64,000 bases of DNA, from NCBI RefSeq assembly GCF_014651955.1, contig NZ_BMXW01000014.1:33257-97256 (forward strand), written 5' to 3'. Position numbers and translations under genes: made by a program. This document shows, in pieces, positions 1-7,989 of this stretch (position 1 is its first letter; each line of letters opens with the position of its first letter). The notes beneath the pieces are model-generated. The model was given only the letters and a program-made list of their open reading frames with translations, did no database searches and had not been told where the DNA came from. This DNA comes from Shewanella fodinae. Lineage in GTDB: Bacteria; Pseudomonadota; Gammaproteobacteria; Enterobacterales; Shewanellaceae.

Positions 1-1
1 C

Positions 2-238
2 GAAGACGCAAAGATCAAGGAATTGAGCGACGCTCAAATCGATACCCTACGCGAAGAAGTTGCCAAATACACTGTAGAAGGTGACTTGCGACGCGAAGTT
101 TCTATGAACATCAAGCGTCTGATGGACCTTGGTTGTTATCGTGGTCTTCGCCATCGTCGTAGCCTGCCTGTTCGTGGGCAACGTACTAAGACCAATGCGC
201 GTACCCGCAAAGGTCCACGTAAACCAATTAAGAAGTAA
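2..238 (+). CDS. rpsM: 30S ribosomal protein S13, 5'-truncated by the window edge
   Basis: S13 sits in the head of the small ribosomal subunit and contacts the P-site tRNA and S19. The reading frame is already open at base 2 and ends at TAA 236-238, giving 78 residues; the family is about 118 residues, so roughly the first 40 lie outside the window. The TTG at base 23 is not the real start. The conserved C-terminal block [15 protein letters not shown] and the basic tail with [10 protein letters not shown] are visible. It is followed after 14 bases by rpsK, as in the alpha operon of other gammaproteobacteria, so cotranscription is expected. Identity is secure. Confidence 0.97.
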   Translation, partial: EDAKIKELSDAQIDTLREEVAKYTVEGDLRREVSMNIKRLMDLGCYRGLRHRRSLPVRGQRTKTNARTRKGPRKPIKK

Positions 239-252
239 CGGGAAGGTAGACA

Positions 253-645
253 ATGGCTAAAGTTCCGTCACGTTCTCCGCGCAAGCGCGTACGTAAACAG
301 GTTGCGGATGGCATGGCTCATATCCATGCTTCTTTTAACAACACAATCGTTACTATCACAGACCGTCAAGGTAATGCATTGGCTTGGGCAACTGCAGGTG
401 GTTCAGGTTTCCGTGGTTCACGTAAATCTACTCCATTCGCGGCTCAGGTAGCTGCTGAGCGCGCAGGTACTGCTGCTCAGGATTACGGTGTTAAACACCT
501 TGAAGTTTTCGTGAAGGGTCCAGGTCCAGGTCGTGAATCAGCCATTCGTGCGCTGAACGCTGTTGGTTATAAAATTACCAACATCACTGATGTGACGCCT
601 ATCCCTCATAACGGTTGTCGTCCTCCTAAAAAACGCCGCGTGTAA
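253..645 (+). CDS. rpsK: 30S ribosomal protein S11
   Basis: S11 lines the platform of the small subunit near the mRNA exit and helps fold the 3' domain of 16S rRNA. The product is 130 residues, close to the family's usual length. The signature [21 protein letters not shown] and the very basic C-terminus [11 protein letters not shown] are present. The ATG at 253 follows a GAAGG ribosome binding site in the rpsM-rpsK gap. The gene lies between rpsM and rpsD in the standard alpha operon order. Confidence 0.98.
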   Translation: MAKVPSRSPRKRVRKQVADGMAHIHASFNNTIVTITDRQGNALAWATAGGSGFRGSRKSTPFAAQVAAERAGTAAQDYGVKHLEVFVKGPGPGRESAIRALNAVGYKITNITDVTPIPHNGCRPPKKRRV

Positions 646-678
646 TTGGCGATTCATTAGGAAAGTTGGAGAAAGATC

Positions 679-1299
679 ATGGCAAGATACTTGGGTCCCA
701 AGCTCAAGCTCAGCCGTAGGGAAGGTACAGACCTGTTCCTGAAAAGCGGTGTGAGAGCAATCGATTCGAAGTGTAAGCTGGAAACAGCACCTGGACAGCA
801 CGGCGCGCGTAAGCCACGTCTGTCAGATTATGGTTTACAGCTGCGTGAGAAACAAAAAGTTCGTCGTATTTACGGTGTGTTAGAAAAACAGTTCCGTAAC
901 TATTACAAAGAAGCTGCACGTCTGAAAGGCAACACTGGTGAAAACCTGTTGCAACTTCTGGAAGCCCGTTTGGATAACGTTGTTTATCGTATGGGGTTCG
1001 GTGCCACTCGTGCAGAAGCACGTCAGCTGGTTAGCCATAAGTCAATTATGGTAAACGGTCGTGTTGTTAACATTCCGTCATTCAAAGTGTCTGCGAATGA
1101 TGTGGTAAGCGTGCGTGAAAAGTCACAGAAGCAAGCTCGTATTAAAGCTGCTCTGGAAGTGGCTGGTCAACGCGAAAAGCCTACCTGGATTGAAGTCGAC
1201 AGCGCCAAAATGGAAGGTGCTTTCAAGCGCATTCCAGAACGTAGCGATTTGTCTGCGGAAATTAACGAACAGCTGATCGTCGAGCTTTACTCTAAGTAA
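679..1299 (+). CDS. rpsD: 30S ribosomal protein S4
   Basis: S4 nucleates assembly of the 16S 5' domain and, in E. coli, is the translational repressor of the alpha operon. The product has 206 residues, the normal length. The N-terminus [20 protein letters not shown] and the S4 RNA-binding domain around residues 95-160 ([20 protein letters not shown]) are clear. The ATG follows GGAGAAAG. The E. coli-type S4 mRNA target lies at the rpsM start, outside this window, so autoregulation cannot be judged here. Confidence 0.98.
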   Translation: MARYLGPKLKLSRREGTDLFLKSGVRAIDSKCKLETAPGQHGARKPRLSDYGLQLREKQKVRRIYGVLEKQFRNYYKEAARLKGNTGENLLQLLEARLDNVVYRMGFGATRAEARQLVSHKSIMVNGRVVNIPSFKVSANDVVSVREKSQKQARIKAALEVAGQREKPTWIEVDSAKMEGAFKRIPERSDLSAEINEQLIVELYSK

Positions 1300-1323
1300 G
1301 GCTAACTAACAAGAGAGGACACA

Positions 1324-2313
1324 ATGCAGGGTTCTGTTACAGAATTTCTTAAACCGCGTCTCGTAGATATCGAGCAGGTTAACCCAACTCGTGCCAAGGT
1401 AACACTGGAGCCGCTGGAGCGTGGTTTTGGTCATACTCTGGGTAACGCGTTGCGTCGCATCCTATTGTCGTCTATGCCCGGCTGCGCGGTTACCGAAGTC
1501 GAGATCGACGGTGTACTGCACGAATACAGCAGTAAGGAAGGCGTACAAGAAGATATCCTCGAGATATTGCTGAACCTTAAAGGATTGGCGGTTATCATTG
1601 AGGGTAAAGACGAGGCTTTGCTCACCCTGAGCAAGACCGGCGCAGGCCCTGTTACCGCTGCAGACATCACCCATGATGGTGATGTGACAATCGTAAATCC
1701 TGACCATGTCATCTGTCATTTGACAGGTAGTCACGGCATCAGCATGCGTATTCGTGTTGAACGTGGTCGTGGTTATGTGCCGGCTTCTGCCCGCGCTCAG
1801 ACCGAGGAAGACGATCGTCCTATCGGCCGTTTGCTGGTCGATGCTTCTTTCTCACCTGTTGAACGCATCGCCTACAACGTAGAGGCGGCCCGTGTTGAAC
1901 AGCGTACAGACCTGGATAAACTGGTTATTGATATGACCACCAACGGTACTATCGATCCTGAAGAAGCGATTCGTCGTTCTGCGACCATTCTGGCCGAACA
2001 GCTGGATGCGTTTGTAGAGCTGCGCGATGTTTCTGAACCAGAGAAGAAAGAAGAAAAGCCGGAATTCGATCCGATTTTGTTGCGTCCTGTCGACGATTTA
2101 GAGCTCACTGTACGTTCGGCTAACTGTCTGAAAGCCGAAGCGATTCATTACATCGGTGATCTGGTACAACGTACAGAAGTTGAGTTGCTCAAAACACCTA
2201 ACCTGGGTAAGAAATCTCTTACCGAGATCAAAGACGTTTTGGCTTCTCGCGGACTTTCTTTAGGTATGCGTCTGGAGAACTGGCCTCCAGCCAGTTTAGC
2301 AGATGACCTGTAA
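1324..2313 (+). CDS. rpoA: DNA-directed RNA polymerase alpha subunit
   Basis: Alpha dimerises to nucleate RNA polymerase assembly, and its C-terminal domain binds UP elements and activators. The product has 329 residues, the usual length. The N-terminal assembly domain contains [21 protein letters not shown] at about residues 33-53. A linker rich in E and K ([11 protein letters not shown]) leads to the alpha-CTD, with the helix-hairpin-helix segment around [19 protein letters not shown]. The start ATG is preceded by AGAGAGGA. The gene stands between rpsD and rplQ in conserved operon order. Confidence 0.98.
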   Translation: MQGSVTEFLKPRLVDIEQVNPTRAKVTLEPLERGFGHTLGNALRRILLSSMPGCAVTEVEIDGVLHEYSSKEGVQEDILEILLNLKGLAVIIEGKDEALLTLSKTGAGPVTAADITHDGDVTIVNPDHVICHLTGSHGISMRIRVERGRGYVPASARAQTEEDDRPIGRLLVDASFSPVERIAYNVEAARVEQRTDLDKLVIDMTTNGTIDPEEAIRRSATILAEQLDAFVELRDVSEPEKKEEKPEFDPILLRPVDDLELTVRSANCLKAEAIHYIGDLVQRTEVELLKTPNLGKKSLTEIKDVLASRGLSLGMRLENWPPASLADDL

Positions 2314-2353
2314 GTCTCTGACTTGTACAGATTTAGGTTATAAGGATTAAGTC

Positions 2354-2752
2354 ATGCGCCATCGTAAGAGTGGTCGTCAACTTAACCGCAACAGCAGCCA
2401 CCGCCAAGCTATGTTCCGTAACATGGCTAGTTCATTGGTTCGTCACGAAATCATCGTGACGACTCTGGTGAAGGCAAAAGAACTGCGTCGCGTAGTTGAA
2501 CCTTTGATTACACTTGCTAAGAGTGACAGCGTTGCAAATCGTCGTCTGGCGTTTGCCCGCACCCGCGACGAAAGCGTCGTTGGTAAATTGTTTAACGAAC
2601 TGGGTCCTCGTTACCTGGAACGTCAGGGTGGTTACACCCGTATCCTGAAGTGCGGTCTGCGTGCCGGTGATAAGGCCCCTATGGCTTACATCGAGTTAGT
2701 AGGTCGTCCAGAAACAGCTGAAGCTGTAGAAGCGGAAGCTGCTGCTGAATAG
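2354..2752 (+). CDS. rplQ: 50S ribosomal protein L17
   Basis: L17 is a large-subunit protein near the exit tunnel. The product has 132 residues with the typical N-terminus [20 protein letters not shown] and the core [20 protein letters not shown]; the Glu/Ala-rich tail is normal for gammaproteobacteria. The SD is AAGGATTAAG before the ATG at 2354. It is the last gene of the alpha operon and is followed 16 bases later by a strong intrinsic terminator. Confidence 0.98.
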   Translation: MRHRKSGRQLNRNSSHRQAMFRNMASSLVRHEIIVTTLVKAKELRRVVEPLITLAKSDSVANRRLAFARTRDESVVGKLFNELGPRYLERQGGYTRILKCGLRAGDKAPMAYIELVGRPETAEAVEAEAAAE

Positions 2753-2768
2753 GCATCATTTGGGATGA

Positions 2769-2796
2769 AAAAAGCCGGGCATCGCCCGGCTTTTTG
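2769..2796 (+). terminator. Rho-independent terminator of the alpha ribosomal operon
   Basis: The inverted repeat AAAAGCCGGGC / GCCCGGCTTTT, with an ATC loop, is followed by a T-run, directly after rplQ. The stem is long and GC-rich. The A-run on the 5' side means it could also work in the opposite direction. Confidence 0.93.
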
Positions 2797-2883
2797 TTGT
2801 TTAATCGCTTTGTGCACTGAACCATGCATCAACAGATCTAACATAGAACGGCGATGAAGTTGATTTTGCTTGGCAGACTTGCT

Positions 2884-3123
2884 TCAAATACTCTTAATCA
2901 TCTTCCGCAAAAAGTTCTCAATCTCATCGCAACCCGATCGCCCATGACGCTTAGGTGTTACATACTACTGCATTAAGCAATCGCTCATAAATATCAAGCA
3001 AACCAGTAAAACTACTATTCTCAAACTCTGCTATGGTGACTTTAGAATGCCCATAAACCCTGCAAAATGTTGCTGAGTATATCCAAGTTTGTTTACCTTC
3101 TTACCTAGTTCCTGTCTGCTCGC
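2884..3123 (-). pseudogene. Broken XRE-type helix-turn-helix regulator
   Basis: The minus strand from about 3123 reads ELGKKVNKLGYTQQHFAGFMGI, the first half of a Cro/C1-type helix-turn-helix. One base appears to be missing near 3028. The next frame continues KVTIAEFENSSFTGLLDIYE, the rest of the fold, to a stop, and a third frame reads KRHGRSGCDEIENFLRKM to TGA at 2884-2886. No start codon is visible upstream; only CTG follows an in-frame TAA. I infer a decayed antitoxin- or repressor-like gene with two frameshifts and a lost 5' end. It diverges from the unknown gene at 3264, with an AT-rich, repeat-filled spacer between them. Confidence 0.55.
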
Positions 3124-3165
3124 GAGCAGTTAGATATTTAGCTAAAAAAGTTAGTATTAAACCGA

Positions 3166-3263
3166 AAAACTATAATATAACTATATATAGTTATTTAATA
3201 GTTTGACGACATAATATTATTTAACTATAGTATTTCTATTAATAGTTGTGAGATAGTTTTTGT
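3166..3263 (+). promoter_or_regulatory. Promoter and AACTAT-repeat operator region of the unknown gene
   Basis: A near-consensus sigma-70 promoter, TTGACG (3203-3208), 17 bases, TATAGT (3226-3231), precedes the gene at 3264. The same stretch carries many copies of AACTAT or its complement ATAGTT, including a perfect palindrome AACTATATATAGTT at 3179-3192, and one copy overlaps the -10 box. This is the expected look of an operator array; the adjacent dead XRE gene is the obvious candidate for the former repressor (inference). Confidence 0.6.
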
Positions 3264-3755
3264 ATGAAAAATATTGCATTGACCTTTACCGCAAGAGGGA
3301 CTCATCGCATTTTACGTGAAGGAGGATCTGGCGACTGGACTGCCAATCCCGCTCGTGTGAATGACTCTGTAGATTATGTAGTTTGCTGCCAGAATACTAA
3401 CGATAAGCGTAGAGGTAACGACTGGGGCGAAGTTACCCATAAACATGGACAAGCTTTTTTAATTGGGAAATTATCAGAAGTGATGCTAGTGACTAAAGAT
3501 CCCAATAAGAAAAAGCGCTATCGATTTATGTTCTCAGAGTATGCTGAAATTAAAGTAGATGACATGTGGGGTGGAGATCGTTTCCCCATACGTTATTTAA
3601 GCGAGGAAGACTTACCTTTCAATATTAAGTCATTGGAATTTCAACCAATGCCGAAAGTCCAGTCAACAGAACAGTTCTTCACCTTGGATGAGGCTAAGAA
3701 AGCATTAGCATCAATTAATGATATTAAGTCCACTGATGTAAAGATCATTTTATAA
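3264..3755 (+). CDS. Hypothetical protein, possible small-domain effector
   Basis: I do not recognise this 163-residue protein. It is soluble, with no signal peptide or membrane segment. It has a beta-rich pattern (DSVDYVVCCQN, GQAFLIGKLSEVMLV, RYRFMFSEYAEI) and a conserved-looking run DDMWGGDRFPIRYLSEEDLP around residues 97-116. The alternating strands and the 'wxG..FPIRY' block remind me weakly of PUA/EVE-like nucleic-acid-binding folds, but this is only an impression. It has its own promoter, lies beside a dead XRE regulator and sits between mobile remnants, so it is accessory. The ATG at 3264 is the first in frame; the ribosome binding site is weak. Confidence 0.7.
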   Translation: MKNIALTFTARGTHRILREGGSGDWTANPARVNDSVDYVVCCQNTNDKRRGNDWGEVTHKHGQAFLIGKLSEVMLVTKDPNKKKRYRFMFSEYAEIKVDDMWGGDRFPIRYLSEEDLPFNIKSLEFQPMPKVQSTEQFFTLDEAKKALASINDIKSTDVKIIL

Positions 3756-3861
3756 CGGTAAATACTAATGAATATAGACTTAGCAGTTACCGGTAAAGAA
3801 TCAGTTAACTGCTGGGTAATCACCCCATTTTAAGGGCGCTTGAAGTAGATGAGTTACCAAG

Positions 3862-4105
3862 TTGTCTCTGTATCTGCGGCGAGATCATGGCTCGGTTGCC
3901 CCCGTCGTTATTGATACCATTGGGCTGAAAGTCTTTCACTGAGGACGAATGGAAACTCCGTAAGCACGGCAAAGAGGAGTGACTTGCTTAGCTCAAGCTG
4001 CACTTAAGTGTCGATGCCCAAACTCATGCGGTGATTTCGGTTGAGGGCAGCCTAAAAAGCATGGGTGACAATGATGTACTTCTGGAACTCTTGACCTCAG
4101 CGTAG
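3862..4105 (+). pseudogene. IS5-family transposase remnant
   Basis: Two frames together spell the central part of an IS5-type DDE transposase: VVIDTIGLKVF from about 3901, then after a one-base shift near 3940 DEWKLRKHGKEE, two stop codons, and LKLHLSVDAQTHAVISVEGS to GDNDVLLELL, ending at TAG 4103-4105. Both flanks have lost similarity. The remaining part of the 3756-4305 gap holds no other gene I can support. The element is related to, but not the same as, the remnant at 9000-9489. Confidence 0.75.
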
Positions 4106-4305
4106 CACCTAGCAGGGAGTGTCAGACTGAAGGCGTGTAGGATATGTGAGTTGCCACTATGGAATAAGCAATGCACGTTACATGTCAACGACAAGGCGAT
4201 GCGATCATCTCGGCGTACACATTGGTTTCTCACTGATATTTTATAAACGGCACAATGAGTGGGATTAGCTTTTGATACTACCTTATAGATATATGCTATT
4301 TACAA

Positions 4306-4323
4306 TGTCACTGTGTGGTGACA
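4306..4323. promoter_or_regulatory. Candidate TetR-family operator 1 (autoregulatory)
   Basis: The inverted repeat TGTCAC TGTGTG GTGACA (6-bp arms, 6-bp spacer) lies 33 bases upstream of the TetR-type gene. The same architecture, GTCAC-N6-GTGACA, recurs at 4985-5002 in front of the next gene, which supports a shared operator for this regulator. A TACAAT hexamer at 4301-4306 touches it. Confidence 0.7.
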
Positions 4324-4356
4324 TCATAAGGGCCGAAATAACTTAAGCAGGCCAAT

Positions 4357-4962
4357 ATGATTCGAGACAAGCAAAAAACCCAGGAAAAAATGATTGCAGC
4401 AGTGGGGTATATTCTCGCAAGGGACGGCTTTAGTAAGTTCGGGGTCAACTCTGTATCTCGTCAGGCGAAAGTCGATAAAGCACTTATTTACCGTTACTTT
4501 GGTGGCTTGCCTGGGTTGTTGCGCGCATATGGGAACTCCATAGATTTCTGGCCGTCTTTAGACGAAATCATTGGTGACATCGAGGTTTTTAAGCAAAAAA
4601 GTATCGGCGAAAAAATGGCGGAGCTCTTAGTTCAATTTGCCAGAGCAATGCGTCGGCGGCCGATGACGTTGGAGATCATGGCGTGGGAGCTGGTCGAGCA
4701 CAATGAATTGACACAACTATTAGCAGATGTTCGAGAACAGTGGGTCGAAAAATTTTTCCAACGTTTTAGTGACGAAATATCGGCTACAAATCTCGATATC
4801 GCCGCTACCTCGGCGTTGTTTGGTGCCGCGATTAATTATCTGTTGATCCGAGGGCGTAACACACACATCTTTAACAAGATTGCCATAGACTCTGATTTGG
4901 GGTGGCAAAGACTTGAAGCTGCTTTAACTGAGATGTGTCTTCGCTGTTTTATATCAGCGTAA
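4357..4962 (+). CDS. TetR/AcrR-family transcriptional regulator
   Basis: This 201-residue one-domain repressor type has an N-terminal helix-turn-helix at about residues 29-48 (NSVSRQAKVDKALIYRYFGG), followed by an all-helical ligand-binding and dimerisation domain. TetR proteins leave DNA on binding a small molecule; the ligand here is unknown. The ATG at 4357 is preceded by AGCAGG. Its likely targets are visible: a palindrome just upstream (4306-4323) and a matching one just downstream (4985-5002), ahead of the lipoprotein and nitroreductase genes. I therefore read it as autoregulated and as the local controller of the next two genes. Confidence 0.9.
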   Translation: MIRDKQKTQEKMIAAVGYILARDGFSKFGVNSVSRQAKVDKALIYRYFGGLPGLLRAYGNSIDFWPSLDEIIGDIEVFKQKSIGEKMAELLVQFARAMRRRPMTLEIMAWELVEHNELTQLLADVREQWVEKFFQRFSDEISATNLDIAATSALFGAAINYLLIRGRNTHIFNKIAIDSDLGWQRLEAALTEMCLRCFISA

Positions 4963-4984
4963 CCGCAAATTTTTTTATCATGCA

Positions 4985-5002
4985 AGTCACCAACTGGTGA
5001 CA
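4985..5002. promoter_or_regulatory. Candidate TetR-family operator 2
   Basis: AGTCAC CAACTG GTGACA is an inverted repeat with the same arms and spacing as 4306-4323, and within it GTCACC-AACT-GGTGAC is perfect. It ends 12 bases before the chosen start of the lipoprotein gene, so bound repressor would sit over the early transcribed region. It contains the GTG at 4997 that could be mistaken for the start codon. Confidence 0.7.
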
Positions 5003-5014
5003 TGGAGTATGGCA

Positions 5015-5665
5015 ATGTGTTTGGTCAAGTTAAAAAAGAAGCTTGTTCTCTTTATCTGTTGCATTGGGTTAACAGGTTGCGCAACGCAAATGCCGACACA
5101 TAGTGGTTTTTTGGATAATTATGGGGCTTTGCAACCATTAAGTGGAAAACCGTTAGTACTGGTTACGCGGTCACCACAGCCGCTTAATCTTGCGCGGGTG
5201 CTTATTGCCCCGGTAACCATTATTAATGGCCATGACACTAATAGTCTGAGTGACACAGAACGTGATCAGTTATGTCATTTTCTGCAACAAACTTTGGTTA
5301 ATGAGTTTAAGACAACGGATAACCCTATTGTAACTGAGCAACCGGCAATAGTTATCCGTGCGATGATCACTGCAGTACATCCAGCCAAACCGATACTCAA
5401 TGTACTGACAACACTGACGCTATTTGTTCCATTTGCCAATGGTGGGGTGAGCATTGAAATTGAAGCCGTGGAACAAAAATCTGGTAAACGCCTTGCAGCG
5501 ATGAGCGCCGCCAGTAACGGCTCGCCATCCGAATTTTCTGGTTATTTTCATCAATACCGGCACGTTGAGCAAGGACTTGAACAGCTAACGCAGCAATTTC
5601 ACCAGCTACTGACGGACAGGTTTCAACGACCATCAGTGAACATAATCGCGCAAAGGAACTCATAA
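5015..5665 (+). CDS. DUF3313-type outer-membrane lipoprotein
   Basis: The product has 216 residues from ATG 5015, chosen because GGAG at 5003-5006 lies at the right distance and the in-frame GTG at 4997 is inside the operator palindrome. The N-terminus has a basic patch, a hydrophobic stretch and a lipobox LTGC with Cys22. The +2 residue is Ala, which predicts outer-membrane sorting. The mature part begins SGFLDNYGALQPLSG and continues with ARVLIAPVTI and LCHFLQQTLVNEF, the pattern of DUF3313 lipoproteins (function unknown). The next gene starts one base after its stop, so the two are almost certainly cotranscribed under the TetR-type regulator. Confidence 0.85.
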   Translation: MCLVKLKKKLVLFICCIGLTGCATQMPTHSGFLDNYGALQPLSGKPLVLVTRSPQPLNLARVLIAPVTIINGHDTNSLSDTERDQLCHFLQQTLVNEFKTTDNPIVTEQPAIVIRAMITAVHPAKPILNVLTTLTLFVPFANGGVSIEIEAVEQKSGKRLAAMSAASNGSPSEFSGYFHQYRHVEQGLEQLTQQFHQLLTDRFQRPSVNIIAQRNS

Positions 5666-5666
5666 A

Positions 5667-6770
5667 ATGAACTGGTCACGCCGTCATTTTGCTGGCTTGT
5701 GTGCCAAATCAGTGATTGCGCTCGGTAGTATGCCCTTGCTGATGGCTTGTGCATCAGACACCGTCGCATTCACTCCTGAGTCCTCCCAACTGCTATCAGT
5801 GACGCGGGACATTCTGAGGCATGCTGCTAGAGCTCCCAGCGGACATAATAGTCAGCCATGGGAATTGCTGCTGTTAGAGCCATATTACTGGCACCTCCAT
5901 ATTGCGGCTACTCGTCGACTTCCCGCCGTCGATCCACGAGGCAGGGAAACTCTTATATCCATCGGTGCATTCATTGAAAATCTATGTCAGGCAGCATCGG
6001 CCTATGGTTTTTCGGTGTCGTTGGTTCCTCTTTCTGGGGATACGGATGACTCAGCCGCATATGCTATACAGTTGCTTCCCGCGGCGATATCGCCAATGGC
6101 GAAAGATAACCTGATCCATATTCAGCAACGACGGGTGATCAGGCACGGACAATTGCCCCGATTATTATCTAGCGATGATGTCAACTGGTTGGAAGCTCAG
6201 CTATCCGGGAAGTTAAGATATGTCCCCGCCAACAACTCTGAGGCGGCACTCTTGCGCGAGGGAACGCTAAGCGCTACGGTCTCTCAGTGTCAAGCCCCAT
6301 CAATAATGAATGAGTTAGCACACTGGACGAGATTTGGGCATCAAACTGTGATAACGCATATGGATGGGTTAACAACTGCAGCAATGGAACTCAACAGTGT
6401 TACAGCTTGGGTAGTTGATCATTTTTATGATGAAAAAGATGTCCTCTCAGCTTCGTTTCGCAAACAGACGGTTGATATGACCGCACAGTTGGTAAATGAA
6501 GGTGCGGGTTGGCTTATCTTTAGCGCCAAAGGTTCCTCGTCGAAAGACCTTATTGAATGTGGGCGTGACTTTCAACGTGTATTCCTAATGCTTAGAGAAA
6601 GGCAGATTGCTTGCCATCCTATGAGCCAATTGCTGGAAAGTGCTGATGGACAACAAACAATGCAACGTACTTTTGGTGTCGACGTACAGATGCTAGCCCG
6701 AGTAGGCTATGTCGACCATTATCCGGCACCTGTCAGTGTTAGACGGCCTGTGGCATGGTTTGCACGGTGA
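5667..6770 (+). CDS. Acg-type FMN-binding nitroreductase-like protein with Tat and lipobox signals
   Basis: The product has 367 residues. The segment ARAPSGHNSQPWELLLL at about residues 53-69, then DPRGRETLISIGAFIENL, matches the Acg/Rv2032 branch of the nitroreductase superfamily, which has two half-domains and is thought to sequester FMN or act as a redox enzyme. The N-terminus is unusual: SRRHF at residues 4-8 is a twin-arginine motif, followed by a hydrophobic stretch ending LMAC (Cys28), a lipobox. I infer Tat-dependent export of the folded flavoprotein and membrane anchoring by lipid. The SD AAGGAAC precedes ATG 5667. It is the second gene of the TetR-controlled pair. The substrate is unknown. 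Confidence 0.82.
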   Translation: MNWSRRHFAGLCAKSVIALGSMPLLMACASDTVAFTPESSQLLSVTRDILRHAARAPSGHNSQPWELLLLEPYYWHLHIAATRRLPAVDPRGRETLISIGAFIENLCQAASAYGFSVSLVPLSGDTDDSAAYAIQLLPAAISPMAKDNLIHIQQRRVIRHGQLPRLLSSDDVNWLEAQLSGKLRYVPANNSEAALLREGTLSATVSQCQAPSIMNELAHWTRFGHQTVITHMDGLTTAAMELNSVTAWVVDHFYDEKDVLSASFRKQTVDMTAQLVNEGAGWLIFSAKGSSSKDLIECGRDFQRVFLMLRERQIACHPMSQLLESADGQQTMQRTFGVDVQMLARVGYVDHYPAPVSVRRPVAWFAR

Positions 6771-6942
6771 TCCGTTGCTGTTATCTATGACATTGGCTGC
6801 TCTGCGCGCCAGTAAAGAGTAATGTTCCTTGAGTGTGATATATGCGATGGTTGTCGTTTGGTTACCTCCAATTTACTGCCGCAACCTACTGTATATTTAG
6901 GCATTCCTGTGCCGTGGCCAGTTTTACTTGACCACTTCACCA

Positions 6943-7989
6943 TTAAACGTTGTTGCTTTCATGCTCAATGAGCCACTCTTTACGTGAAATGCCTCCCCCA
7001 TAACCGATCATCCCTCCATCTTTTCCAATTATCCTGTGACATGGGATCACAATCGCAATCCGGTTTGCACCATTAGCCGCAGCAACGGCGCGCACAGCAT
7101 TTGGCTTATTCATCTGTAGTGAGATGGCCTGATAGTGTGAGGTCTGTCCATAGGGAACTGCCCGGAGCTCGCGCCAGACGGATTGTTGAAAATCACTCCC
7201 CGGGGCATCTACAGAGAGATCAAACTGTCGACGCGTTCCGGCAAAATACTCGCTGATCTCTTTTACTGTCTGCCGGGTATGGCTGTTTTCTCCGGTGACG
7301 ATTCTGGCGTTAAATAAACGCTGAATATCGCGAAATTCTGTTTCTAACATCCGGCGATCGGTAAACTCAAGCAGACAGACGCCCCGCTCTGTCGCACAGA
7401 CAAACATCGGCCCAAGCGTCGTGGTAAAGCGGTGAATGACAATCACCTGGGTTGCCTGAGTCGGCGCGGCACCAGTGAGTCGCTTGTAGGTATAACCAAA
7501 CCCGCTCAGGGATTCATATCCATTATCCAGCGCTACGTCTGTCGCCGCTCGTCCGCTTTTCAGCTCTTGCAGGGCAACGTTCACCCGCTGCATGCGTTGG
7601 AAAGTCTGAAAAGTGATGCCGTGATGTTGCAGGAACCAGCGTCTTACCCGCTCCGGACTGATTCCATGCTGACGAAGCTCCGCGTCTGCAACACGGGATT
7701 TAATATCGCGCCTGACAAGCGCAAGCGCCTGTTCAATAAATAATGGCGCGCTGTGCGCATTTTCAGCAGGTCTGCAGACCTTACAGGGACGAAAGCCGGC
7801 CGCAAGGGCAGATTTGGCATCTTTATAAAATTCGACATTTTCACGCTTAGGCTTTCGTGCCCGGCATACCGAAATACAGAATACGCCCGTGGTTTTGACG
7901 CCAACAAAAAACACGCCAGTATATTCTGAAGCACGTTCAAGTAATGCCTGATACCAGATATCACATAAATTCTTATCGGTTATTTTCAT
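6943..7989 (-). CDS. ada: Bifunctional Ada DNA alkylation-repair protein and transcriptional activator
   Basis: Ada removes methyl groups from phosphotriesters and from O6-methylguanine and activates the adaptive response. With ATG 7989 the protein is 348 residues and its zinc/methyl-acceptor cysteines fall at 38, 42, 69 and 72, the same numbers as E. coli Ada, which supports this start over the in-frame TTG at 8007. An AraC-type helix-turn-helix follows (residues about 90-180), then the methyltransferase domain with IPCHRIIG, acceptor Cys317. AAGGA lies 9 bases upstream. The start overlaps the end of the upstream PEP-mutase-family gene by 17 bases, so they form an operon. No Ada box was recognised. 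Confidence 0.95.
   Translation of the reverse strand: MKITDKNLCDIWYQALLERASEYTGVFFVGVKTTGVFCISVCRARKPKRENVEFYKDAKSALAAGFRPCKVCRPAENAHSAPLFIEQALALVRRDIKSRVADAELRQHGISPERVRRWFLQHHGITFQTFQRMQRVNVALQELKSGRAATDVALDNGYESLSGFGYTYKRLTGAAPTQATQVIVIHRFTTTLGPMFVCATERGVCLLEFTDRRMLETEFRDIQRLFNARIVTGENSHTRQTVKEISEYFAGTRRQFDLSVDAPGSDFQQSVWRELRAVPYGQTSHYQAISLQMNKPNAVRAVAAANGANRIAIVIPCHRIIGKDGGMIGYGGGISRKEWLIEHESNNV

Noticed and set aside
2825..2851. AGATCTGTTG-like similarity to the yicC 3' end, considered as the left end of the older island
   Set aside because: It is in the opposite orientation to the other att copies and matches only a few bases; probably chance.
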